Shown here in pieces: positions 10,799 to 21,305 of a stretch of 64,000 bases of DNA (position 1 is its first letter; each line of letters opens with the position of its first letter). The notes under the pieces are model-generated. The model made no database searches. It saw nothing but the letters and a program-made list of their open reading frames with translations, and was not told where the DNA came from. The translations under genes and the position numbers were made by a program. The DNA lies in the NCBI GenBank assembly GCA_038093515.1, contig JBBPSI010000009.1, positions 62,001 through 126,000 on the forward strand. Direction: 5' to 3'. This DNA is from Butyriboletus loyo. Its lineage: Eukaryota; Basidiomycota; Agaricomycetes; Boletales; Boletaceae.

Positions 10799-12506
10799 CT
10801 ACTCCTTCCTTCGTCCCTTGCCTCGCGTTTTCACACCCTGGCCCAAAGTTCTGACAGGCGAAGGGTGATACTCTTCGTCCCCGTCCCCGTCCCCGTCCTC
10901 GTCCGCTGGCTTTTTGCGTTTTCGCTGAGAACTGGGCGTTGGGGCGACAGAATAGCTTTTGATGGCAGAGAGAATCTTGAGACCCGACGGTCCCATGAGA
11001 CTGTCGATGAAATTCCAGAGCGCTTTGCCGACATTCCCATTGTTTCGAACGTCGCGGAATTGTTCTCGGATTCGTAGACGCATGTGCAGAATGGCATTTG
11101 CCCGCTCGTGGTGTGATTGGTCTCGAAGGATGAAAAGAAGCGTCCCTAAGAAAGCGCCAAACGGTAAGCACCAAAAGGTATTTGGTGTCATGGATCAGGC
11201 ATGACCGTACCAATAAATACAAATTCGACAGGTGCGACGCGCTTGTCGACCTGCTCAAAGGCTGCATTGAGCCCAGTCGTCGTGGCGATGTACCCAAATT
11301 CATTTAACACGTTGTCTATATGGTTCTGAAACATTTGGTTTGGTTTATCCACACGCGACAGCCATTTTTCGAGTTTCTGGGCCGATGGCAGGGCGTGGTC
11401 CGGTAACAAATCGCAACAATATACCATTTGTGCGATGCATTGAAAGTCGCGGCCACGTCGAGTATCCCACTCGAGGACTTCAGCGAGGCCGCCGTCGCAG
11501 TTGACGTGTCGCATTTCGAGGTCGCCTATCCAATCTGCCCAAGACGAGGAAATTGCTTGCAGCTTCTCTACAATGGCATTAGATCCCAATCCTCTTTGGA
11601 TGTCGGGATGTATACGCACCAGCGGCCGTCAAGCTCATCCCGAGTTGTACCCGTTGGAAAATTTCTCTCTCTGTACCCGGCGGAAGGCCGTGATACTCGA
11701 CTGGTGACAGAACGTAAATAATGGGACACGCTCGTACAGCAAGGAAACTGACCGCATGTGATCCTCGTTTCTGAAAACCGTCGTTTCCACAGATCAGGGA
11801 TTTCTAGGCGGGTTGTCTTTTGTGCATCGGATCTGACGAACCAGAAGCTCTTCTTAGTGCGAGAATCGCGATCTGGAAATATTCCCTCAGCAGGACACGG
11901 GTATTATAGGGGGTTATGCTCACGAGGTATCTGTGACGGTGTAGCAGTCAATAGAAGGAGCAAAAAAAGAGCAGGCATGGATGCTCACCAACCCATCGAG
12001 AAACTTTTGTATTGATGTCAACCTCTGCTTGCCATCGACACACACCCTCACAATCTCACCGTCGTCGTCCTTTTGGATTGCAAATATGACAGGGGGCACG
12101 TAAAAATTGCGGAAAATAGAGTCGATGAGTCCAATCTGCTTGCTCTCTGGCCAGACTACGTCTATGAACGCGCCCTGTCATGGTGAACGATGTTGTTGTG
12201 GTAGCGGCAGGTGAAACGTACCTCGTTGGTAGCTGGGATTGAGGTCGATAAACCCCTCGTGTATAAAGGCTATGGTATGTTAGGGAGAAGTCAGTCGAGG
12301 ATATCAGTCTGCTCACTGTGGAGTTCTTGTGCGCTGTAGCTCATGGCGGACGGGGGGGTCAACGCATTGGCTATGCGAAACACGTTGGGATCTGCATTTT
12401 CGCTATCTGAGCCGAAATCGTCGTCAAGCTCGTCGATGTCCTTTTCTTGGCTGTCTCTTTTGTTGGCTGTGTTTCGCAGCGGAGAGGTGGGTTGTGTGGG
12501 GGTCAT
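10799..12506 (-). CDS. DUF262 (ParB-like, GmrSD N-terminal type) domain protein
   Basis: Exons, low to high: 10799-11145, 11211-11567, 11620-11700, 11753-11872, 11924-11930, 11989-12161, 12222-12269, 12317-12506; 440 residues. The DUF262 core is clear: IDLNPSYQRDVVWPESKQ (NPxYQR at 74-79), LIDSIFRNFYVPPVIFA, and VDGKQRLTSIQKFLDG at 121-136, the fungal version of the DGQQR signature. EREIFQRVQLGMSLTAAEK follows. The C-terminal third is helical and ends in an acidic/basic tail with KRKK, a possible nuclear signal. In bacteria this domain forms the N-terminal half of GmrSD-type restriction systems; the fungal role is unknown. A 7-nt exon is required for the reading LIPHRDSRTKKSFW. Confidence 0.87.
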
Positions 12507-12593
12507 TGGCGAGGCGGGTCAACTGCAGTAAGTTTCAGCCACACACGCGTCTGATTGCTCGGTTTCGTGCATTACTAAGTAGCAAATATGACA

Positions 12594-14389
12594 TCAAATA
12601 CCGTAGCCTTTACCGTCCCCATTCCACTCCCCAAACTCGTCATCATGATAAACATCCTGCTCATGGCCGTCGTTACGCGCAAGCGTCGCATCCGAGGACG
12701 TCGATCGTCGGTGCTGAGTCCTCTCCTCTTCCTCGTCCTGAATCAATCTACGCCCTTCCTCTCTCCCCTCCACACCGCTATCTACAGAGCCATTCACCCC
12801 TCTCAAGCCAGGTTTCCTGATGGTGTCAGTGGAGACGCCCTCCTCGTCGTCACTCGTGTCTCCAAGCTGCCAGGGCTCCTGGGCCGCTGATCCCCCCTCT
12901 TCTGGCACTCTTAGAGCCTGTGCTTCATCTTCGTCATTACCATCTTTGTCGCCCTTCATGGTCGATCGTGCACCCGGTGTTCGTGACAGCGCGATATTCC
13001 GTTGGGATCGCTCAGGCTTCTTGTGCGTAAGAAGGACGACACCAGATATAAGGATGATGATAGAAGCGAAGATCAGAAAGAGAACCCAGGGCTTGTATGC
13101 ATCGATCTCGTTATTAAAAACGAGCGAGTCCAAGAAACTACATGTAATGAGTGAGCAGAGACTGCATTGCAAATAGAGCGACATACCCCGTAGCAGTGTA
13201 GACACCATAGAATACAGGTACGACGAGCGTGGAATCATACACCTTCAGTCCACGGTTCAAACAAACGATCTGCAAGACCGCTGTGATGGTCAAGAGGATG
13301 ATTGTGAAGATGGGTGCAATATGTCCAAACTGATTCCCCGGATTTTCGTGCGACAAACTTCCGGTGAGTAATTTGACACTAAGAGGACTCAGAAAAACCG
13401 ACTGTAGCTTGGATGATGGGTACGTACGTAGCCTTGGCAAATACGAGACATCCGCCTGCGAGGCCGCCACCACAGCATGCCCAACCAATCCCAAGGATCC
13501 AAGCAATCTGCCTATCGTCTTTGGGTGCTGTCCAGATCTCGAGTTTCTCCTTCAGCCACAGTGAGAAGGAGGTATAGGCGTTCTTGGCTTTTCCAATGAA
13601 AGTGGTGCTAGGCGAGAGTGATCTGCGCGCACTCATGCCTGTGAAGGGTTCCGAAGTGATATCTGCACGGGAAGCAAGGACCGCGTCGAGTGAGTAAGTG
13701 AACTTGAGGACAACGAGCAAAGCAATGGACATGATAAAGAAGAAGGCGAGCCATCCACCCCTCCTCCAGAGGGCCGTGAGATGGTCGACATCGGTCTCCG
13801 AAGAGAGACCACTGTTGATGCCACCGAATGCGACTATGCCAATAACACCGACAACTACAATTATTGTGCCCTAGGAGATGGTCAGAAGACGAAGAGGACG
13901 GAATGATGACCGACATATATATCCGTTCGGGTAACTGGTGTTCCAACCAAAAATCTGGCAAAAAGGAAATTGAAGACGAGAGATGTGGAGCCAAGAGGAG
14001 CGACGTATTCTAGATGGAGATGCATGAGCGACCTAAATGTTATTAGGGGCAAAGAACTTGCCCGCTCGCATGTAATCCAAGGCAAGAGTGCTCCCTATGA
14101 GTTGTGACAAGATGTAAAGGGTCATTCCCAAAAGCCATAGCGGCCGTAGCCAGTCTCGTCGACGGGCAGACTTTGGAATGGCATTCGTGCGGACCTAGGG
14201 AGGAGGGGTGAGAAGGCGGTACGATGTAAAGGTTCAGAAACTCACATGATCCAGCTTTGTGAGATTCAGACCAGCTGCGTTGAGCACAGATGCGAGAAGG
14301 ACGATGGCGAGGCCGATGATGAAGGCGACGACGGGGCTGGCATGGCGTGCAGACGCGCTGTTGGTGGGCGTCGAGGTCGGAGTGTCCAT
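12594..14389 (-). CDS. NIPA-like magnesium transporter
   Basis: Exons, low to high: 12594-13137, 13187-13378, 13428-13870, 13915-14009, 14062-14194, 14246-14389; 516 residues. The N-terminus has the NIPA/DMT fold with TM1 (VAFIIGLAIVLLASVLNAAG), the LDYMRAEYVAPLGSTSLVF segment (in NIPA proteins usually YAPAxLVAPLG-like), GTIIVVVGVIGIVAFGG, and late helices including PIFTIILLTITAVLQIVCLN and VVPVFYGVYTATG. A long hydrophilic acidic tail follows. Family members carry Mg2+ across plasma or endosomal membranes. The intron 14010-14061 must use a GC donor (G|GCAAGT): any GT choice breaks the frame. Its ATG lies only 100 bp from that of the divergent TCP11-like gene. Confidence 0.88.
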
Positions 14390-14489
14390 CGACGATGGTG
14401 TGGTGGCCGGAGGGAACGAACTACCAAAAGTCTCCTAAGTAACTGTCACTGATTTACAGAGCTCGCCGAATTTGACTTTAGTTCACGCC
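14390..14489. promoter_or_regulatory. 100-bp shared divergent promoter
   Basis: Only 100 bp separate the ATG of the NIPA gene (minus) from that of the TCP11-like gene (plus), so the transcription start regions must overlap or lie within this spacer. No TATA-like element is obvious. Confidence 0.45.
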
Positions 14490-16558
14490 ATGGAACGCAT
14501 CCTCGACAAGCTCAGAGCCCACATCGGCGCTGCACCGGACAACGCCCTCCTCAGAGACACCATTTCCATCCTCAGCGACATTCAGCGACATCCAGACGGT
14601 CCACATCCAGCCTCCTGGGATGCTCTCCACCGTGACTTTCAGCTCCTCCAAGATCGCGGGCTCTGGGAACGCACCACCGAGAACGACGAGCTCCTCGATG
14701 CCCTCTGCATCCTGCTCACATCTCCTTTCAATAAGGTTGCACAGGAGTCCGTCGAACCGCACCAGAGACCTTCGTTGGATGAAAAGATCTCCATTGTCGT
14801 ACGCCCCGCGCAGAGCACATCATCCCAGCTTGTATCCAACCAGGATCATCTTGTTCTCCCCGTCGAGCTCATTGACATCCTAAACAATGCATACTTTCTC
14901 CGTATCCTTGCCACGGACCCTGCTCAGGTACTTCCTTCGGGAAAGTCTCTCCTGTCCGTCATGTCCCGCTCCCACATCGCTGACGGGGACACAATGCCGA
15001 CGCTGCACAGTAAGGTCGAGGACCTCGTACACAAGGCTTTCTGGGACGGGGTGCGAACCTCATCGTTCCCATCATATGCATACAGCTGAGGTTCATACAG
15101 GCCGTGGACACCCTCACCAATCCAGAACCCTCTGTTCAGCTTTCTCGCATCAAGTTGCTCTACGGAGACCTCCACGTTGTGCTTTCACCTCTCTTACCGC
15201 CCAAGCATTCCGTGTTGGTGACATTGTCCAGTCCCCTTTCCCCTACGTCTTCACCCTTGGACTCTGCCCTCATGCATCTCCGCGAGGTTTTGGCTAGTCT
15301 TCGGGAACGTTGTGCCCCAGTGCGTGATCCCGAATTCGAGACCCTCCAACGATCGCTCGATGATCCCCCTGTTCGATCCTCCCATCCCGTCGCATTGGCC
15401 ACACTAGTAGCCGAGACCGTCAGAAACATTCTGAGGCTCTCCGAGATCATGAAGGACGACCTTTCCCAGTTTGTCCTGGGAAGCATGACAGAACAACAGC
15501 TCAGGTCTGTTGTTGCGAAACAAGCCAAGACAAAAGAACGAGAAATCGTGATCGACATTTGGCGTCGAGATAGAATAATACAAGGGTGGGCGTCTTGGCT
15601 GGACAAACCACACCCCATTGACCACTTGAGCTCCATTTCTGCGGAGCCCCCTTTCTTGTGGATCGTTCGTATTGTCCAGGCTCTGGGTTTGTCTTCACCT
15701 GTCTTTTGCCCCCTTCCATCGAGAACCGTCCAGTTTTCTCCGCCCATATCCTCTGCTCATGACAGCGATGAAACAGCAGAGTCTTCCACACTGAGTGCCA
15801 ACATACTTCCACCCGTGTTTTTCTTCTCAGCTCCGACCCTCTTGAAGATACAGAATTATCTACAGGCACTCGTCATTGCTGCCTCCTTGAGTATTCTTAC
15901 GCGTCTCCCTGCATCAGGTCACTCTTATAACGGCAGGCCCGAGCTTACTGATCAGGATTCATTCATGTCCCGCGTCTGGATTCTTCTCCGCGCTGAGATC
16001 GCCGGAGAACCAGAGACAAGCGATACCAAGCTCGTTAACCTCGCTGACGAGGTAGTCCGCGCGCGGAGACAGGCCGTCACGCCTTCTGCTCCATCTACCA
16101 CCCCACTGTTCAAAGAGGACGAAGCGACGCTGCGTGCAGCAGTCGCTCGAACACTTCGACCTGAGGATCCAGTATACAAGCTATTGCAGCGTCGTCTACT
16201 CACGGAGCTCTCCGATGCGCTAGTGAAACGCCGCCGGGGAGACGCCACTCATGACGTGGGCGCAGGCGCCGGGCCCGCGACTCTACGGACAGGGAGGGCT
16301 GGGGAACGGGTTGGGAAGCGACCGAGGCTTATGCTTGATCAGGAGGATATGGATGAATCGCGAACTCCGCCCCGCAGCTCACCTCTGATGGTCACAGACG
16401 TGAAGGGATTCGAGGACCCTGTGTTGAGCCGAGCCACCGCAGAGCTGTTTGAACAGGTGGATGGTTGCTTGGGATGGGTGGAGAGCGTGTGGGGGGACGT
16501 CATTGAGACGGGGAACGTTAAAGACATTGGTGGTTCTCCTAGGAAGAGTGGTGTATAG
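14490..16558 (+). CDS. TCP11/SOK1 family protein
   Basis: Two exons, 14490-15050 and 15101-16558, give 672 residues. The central part fits the Tcp11 family: RIKLLYGDLHVVLSPLLPP, LREVLASLRERCAPVRD, then ATLVAETVRNILRLSEIMKD followed by LSQFVLGSM and a KQAKTKEREIVI helix, and near the C-terminus the typical DPVYKLLQRRLLTEL. Yeast SOK1 is a multicopy suppressor of cAMP-dependent kinase loss and mouse Tcp11 acts in sperm cAMP signalling, so a link to PKA signalling is the standing hypothesis. An acidic, probably disordered tail (about 540-672) carries RKR-type basic clusters. The single intron has a GTGCGA donor. Shares a 100-bp divergent promoter with the NIPA gene. Confidence 0.75.
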
Positions 16559-16734
16559 AGCGCGCCGAGTCGGGGGGACTAGTAGGTATTGATTATGCAT
16601 AATTATTTAAAGTGTTACATGACCGACCTGGTGGTCCACATCATTTAGTTCCATCCTTATTGGTCCTTGATTCGACTACTTCCGGCCACCCGTCTTAGAC
16701 CAAACCTTTCTCGAGGTCGACGCAAAAGCCCACG

Positions 16735-18394
16735 ATGGCACCACCAAAGCGAACGGATCCAAATTACATGGATGTAGACTCAGATTCCGACATATCATTA
16801 CTAGGGGACGATGAAGTTCGCGCCCGAGGTAAAGGGAAAAGCAAGGCCACGGACAAGCGCAAGAAAGACAAGGGAAAGGGCAAAGCGAAGGATGTACGTC
16901 TCTTTTTACGCCGCCTCCAACTTCTTCCGTCTGAACTATCCATTCAGCAAGCATACACATGGGAGGCATCTTACGCGCGGTCATGGGACGCCGTGCAGGA
17001 GGATGAGAGTGGTAGCTTGCAAGGGACGGTCGAGGACCTAATGGCGAGGAGTAGACGGCGAAGGCACGCACACCGATTCTCTCTCGTGTATCCCGTTCGC
17101 GTTCCTCATCGTGACTGCTAGACTGCTCGCGCCAGCTGCGGCCATTCGACGTACCATCATTCGACATCTCATCCTCCTGCTTGACCTGTCAGCGGCGATG
17201 ATGGACCGTGACATGCGTCCAACTCGGTTTGACCTGTCTCTGCAGTATGCGCGCGAGTTTGTCGTGGAATGGTTCGACCAGAATCCCCTCGGTCAGATCG
17301 GCGTCGTTGGTATGCGTGGTGGCATTGGCGAACGTATCGGTGAAATGTCTGGTAGGATGGTGTCCTGACTTTGTGGCGTTTCCGTTCACACATGTTTGCA
17401 GGTAACCCACAGGATGTGCTCAAGTCACTCAGTGATCGTACAAAACTCGAACCTGCTGGCGAGCCGAGTTTGCAAAATGCTATTGAGATGGCACGGAGCA
17501 GTATGAGGTGAGCATGGCTTGCTGTTACTTCCTTTTGGATTTTGAGAGTTGCAGTCATCTCCCCACTCACTCGTCGCGCGAAATTCTCATCATCTTTGGC
17601 TCGCTGACGACCTGTGACCCGGGAAACATTCATGACACGCTCGACGCTTGCGTGAAGAACAAAATTCGAATATCTGTGGTCGCCTTGGCGGCCGAGATGA
17701 AGATATGTAGAGATATGTGTGACAAAACTGGCGGTGGGTCGATATGGTGGAGCAGTGTTTTTCACTTCTCATGAAATGGACAGGCCAGTTTGGTGTGGCA
17801 ATGAACGAGGGGCACTTTAAAGACCTACTGTTTGAGCTTGTTCCCCCGCCAGCCCAACGAGCCGTAGCCCGCGCTGGCGGTGGAGGGGCCACAAACACTG
17901 CCGCGGACCTGATGATGATAGGGTTTCCGACGCGCCTCCCCGACTCGTCGCCACCGAGTCTTTGTGTATGCCATTCGGACATGAAGAGCGAGGGCTTTCT
18001 CTGTCCGCGATGCATGGCCAAAGTTTGCGACGTGCCGACGGATTGTGACATTTGTGGCCTGATGATCGTGAGTTCCCCGCATCTTGCGCGGAGTTATCAC
18101 CACTTGTTTCCTGTCAAGCCCTATCAAGCTGTGTAAGCGATGGTGTGGTTTCGATGCTGATGGTTTTGTTGAACCAAGGTTTGCAGGACGTCGGTAGAAG
18201 AAGTCGGAGAGCGAGTGGACATGTGTCATGCATGCGGGCGCGCGTTTCCAGCGACGCCGACCACTGCGCCTGCCTCGGAGGGCATTAGCCCGCTGGGTCG
18301 GTATCGATGTCCGGACTGCAGCCACGATTTTTGTACGGAATGCGACGTGTTTGTGCACGACGTGGTGCATTGCTGTCCAGGGTGTGGCAAGTAG
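16735..18394 (+). CDS. SSL1: TFIIH core subunit SSL1 (p44)
   Basis: Seven exons: 16735-16893, 16948-17063, 17122-17351, 17402-17507, 17555-17733, 17784-18132, 18187-18394; 448 residues. After a Lys-rich leader come the SSL1 segments: [19 protein letters not shown], the VWA domain ([51 protein letters not shown]), a Cys4 zinc region ([29 protein letters not shown]) and the C-terminal C4C4 RING-like module ending [23 protein letters not shown]1 regulates the XPD/Rad3 helicase in transcription initiation and nucleotide-excision repair. The intron 17064-17121 appears to use a GC donor; the only GT alternative would leave a 34-nt intron. Start ATG is the first in the exon. Confidence 0.93.
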
Positions 18395-19544
18395 TATACT
18401 ACAGGGGTTAATTGCACCAAATAGGACACGACTATCGTTTGATTAGCGGGAGTCCCAGAGTTTCTGCTCAGACCAGGGCATCTGCGAGCTCATTGAGGGC
18501 CGTAGAAGGGATCAGCCTCTATCCCTTTGGCTGCACCAGTCCGAGATTTCCCTCCCAAGTGAGTCCAGCTGATTAGCTCTGTCCTGACGAAGGCGAGGTC
18601 TGCCAGCTGCTCCTTTCGGACCGTAGTCCATGTTAGCCGAACCGTGACAGTGCGCGTTCCAATCCACGCCCTTTCGCGCGTTTGTCCCCAGTGCGGGCCT
18701 CTGCCAAACTGGCGCGAGCTCGCCAATACCTTCCGTCATGGTGTTAACGTGAATATTGTCAATCCGGGCGAGTAGAGAACACGGCGTACATTGTCTATGC
18801 CGACATTGTATCACGGTCGATCTTCTCGGCGGGGTTGGGTTATTGATCAATGTGAGTACTGTGACTTGCAGCAATTACTCTGCCTGCAGAGTAAACCTTT
18901 GGGCAAATCGTGTGGTGCAGGTAAAAAGCGTTTTCTTGGCCACGCGCGTGTCCCACAGAGTCGTTTAATTAGACCGACTTGCCAAACGCGCGTCGTTCAA
19001 TTGCAATGGTGGTGTCTGCGTCCAGGTTTCGATGTTGCGAACGAATATGGCGTTCGGGTCAACGGCTTGGCGGGCATGAGTAAGGTACTGTCACGTTCGA
19101 TTATTCCTCCAGTGCTGAGGCGAACAGGCAATTGCACTCGATTTATATCTCGCTTGTGGGATGACAGCCGCGCTAACTCCGAGGGCTGTATCCGAGTTGT
19201 GCCATTGCAGCCCTGAAGACAGCTGACGAGGAGATCACGATGCAATCTAGATGGCGAGCACCGTGTACCGCCTGGGGGCACAGAAGGCCTCGCGTAGAGG
19301 ATTGCTTTCTCATTGGGGTCGCTCGATATCATCACCATAGTACAGGACGAGTAGGAAATGAGTTGGATAGACAGACTCAGCTGCGGTCGTAAACTACAAT
19401 ATGTATTTATTATTAGCACCATCACTCGCCTAACTGGGTTCTGGGGAGCCGAGTTCCGATCCCATTCGGTTCTCGCTGGTACTCAACGCGCGGCCCCGCA
19501 GCGGGACAACGACAACGACGACAACGACAAGGACAGCGAGGAGA
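18395..19544. other. Intergenic, no supportable gene
   Basis: 1.15 kb between two plus-strand genes. Moderately long frames exist on both strands (for example minus 18512-18874 and plus 18791-19216), but none has recognisable motifs, splice continuity or a neighbouring exon. The end of the stretch (19498-19540) is a degenerate GACAAC repeat just upstream of the next ATG. Confidence 0.45.
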
Positions 19545-20843
19545 ATGTCTGCATCGCTCTCACCACGCCTCGAAGTCGTAATATTGCCCTCGCTCCCGCC
19601 TTCCCCGTCGTTGCTAGAAGAAGTTTTCAATCACCCACGTCCTTGGAGCGTCTGTTACGAGGAATTTGACTTGCGGGGTTTACGACGCTCCTCGTCTCCG
19701 GGTGGTCATGCCAAAGGAAAGGCAAAGCAAATATTAGAGGAGGAAGAGGATGAAGACGACGAGGACACCCAGCACGGCGTGAGCACACACGAAGCATACC
19801 CTCCCATCACCGACGAAGTTGCCGAAACGCGAAGAGTCGAAGAGGTGCGTACGCGACCGCCCATTCCATTTACATACTTTCCTCGTAGGCTCGTATGCCC
19901 CACTCCTCATCTCTCCTTTACTTTTTTTCGGTGACATTTCACATCGACATCCGTCTATGCCGTCTGTCCGCGTTCCATCAACGCACTGACGATCTTTTCC
20001 TTTTGCTTTCTGGTAAGAATAGACCCTCAAGCGCTGGGAACTTGCCGAACGACAACGCCGGAAATCAGTCCGAGAGTCCGCACAGCGCACTTCCGGCCCT
20101 TCCCTCCTCTCTAGCGTCACCCGTACCACCAGCCTTGTGCTCTCCCGCCGGGCCGGCTCTATCGGAGCCTCCGTAGACCCAGAGGGCACCCGCACCTTCA
20201 AATCGCACGAGTCCGTCGACGTCGCACGGGAGGGGTACGCCATCCCCCTCGATGACATCGACCGTACCCGCTCCTCTGGAGACGTCGTCGTGCACTCACC
20301 TAGCCCCTCTATATTCGACCGCAGCACGAGCTTGGACGCAGGTGCAGGAACGGCGTCAGGCTCGTCGGAAAACCCGTTCGTACACCCCTCGGAGCGCACG
20401 CTCACCCCTGTAACCCCGACGCCAACGCTACCGCCTTCCGCACTGCCCTCACCTTCCCCGTTTGCAGACCCGCACGCGCAACAGGCTTTGCAAGCAAACC
20501 CGACGACGCGCCTCAGTGTCGAAAGTAAGACGCACGCCCGCAAGCGGCCTTCAAGGAGTGGAGTATCGTTTGTTCCCCCACCGGAGGCCATACAACAAGT
20601 GAAGCCGCTCCAACCGACATCACAACCTGTCCTTCGGCCGCCGCCGCCGCGCGAAGACCCAGAAGAGAGAGCGGTGCGGTGGTGGCATGACTGGCTGTGT
20701 GGATGCGGCGAGGGTCCCGATAGAGGAGGCGACAATCAGGTACGCAGGGTTTGCCACCACGTCACCTTTGGACGTTGTTGTCTGACGCACACGTGTATGT
20801 TTCTATTGCACCATAGGCTGGTCGTACGAATCCGTTTGAATAA
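19545..20843 (+). CDS. Disordered NPF-motif protein of unknown function
   Basis: Exons 19545-19844, 20023-20739, 20817-20843; 347 residues. No known domain. Visible features: an N-terminal conserved-looking block (PRPWSVCYEEFDLRGLRR), a poly-acidic patch (EEEEDEDDED), a basic RWELAERQRRKSVRE helix, a Ser/Pro-rich middle and a C-terminal RWWHDWLCGCGEGPDRGGDN block. Two NPF tripeptides occur, SSENPFVHP and the last residues AGRTNPFE, the latter encoded by a separate 27-nt exon. NPF motifs are ligands of EH domains in endocytosis, so an endocytic or membrane-traffic adaptor is a reasonable inference. The C-terminal WWHDWLCGC block resembles other basidiomycete hypothetical proteins as I recall them. 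Confidence 0.72.
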
Positions 20844-21305
20844 TTTGGTCGCGAATCGGACACTCATCTCGCTCACGTTCACTTTCTCTCTATACCATCC
20901 ATCCTCTTTTACGCGCACAATCACTACGGACCCGTGCATTATTTATTTCGTAGAAGTTGTCATACGTTTTCCCGACGTACCCCTTGTCCTTCGTTCGATC
21001 TTCTCCACTTTGCATACCCTGCTTATTGTTTATTCTCTTTTGCTTGTTCGGTACATCGCAGCAGACATTGTAATATGAGGAGATAAGACATTGTAAATTC
21101 TAGCGGGTGACCTATAAGAAAACCTGACACATGCACCATGAAACAAATCTAAGGTCAAGAATTGCGGGAACGTTGCAGGAATAACTAAAGTGCGTTGTGA
21201 ATCATCGACGTGAGCGGCCAAAAGGCACTCAACATCAATTATGAATGTCTCGCGGTAATGCCTATGATCATAAAGTCCGAGTACGATACGGTGATATGAT
21301 AACTG
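20844..21305. other. Convergent intergenic spacer
   Basis: 460 bp between the stop codons of two convergent genes. It is T-rich (20860-21060) and should hold both 3' UTRs. Nothing else is seen. Confidence 0.6.

Noticed and set aside
18512..19425. Several 80-140-codon frames on both strands between SSL1 and the NPF gene, briefly considered as part of an FAD-linked oxidase
   Set aside because: No conserved motif survives reading in any frame and no exon junctions could be built.
20065..20735. A 333-codon minus-strand frame (19734-20735) opposite the NPF gene
   Set aside because: It is the mirror of a Ser/Pro-rich coding exon; the plus strand has splice sites, an ATG and the WWHDWLCGC block, the minus strand has none.
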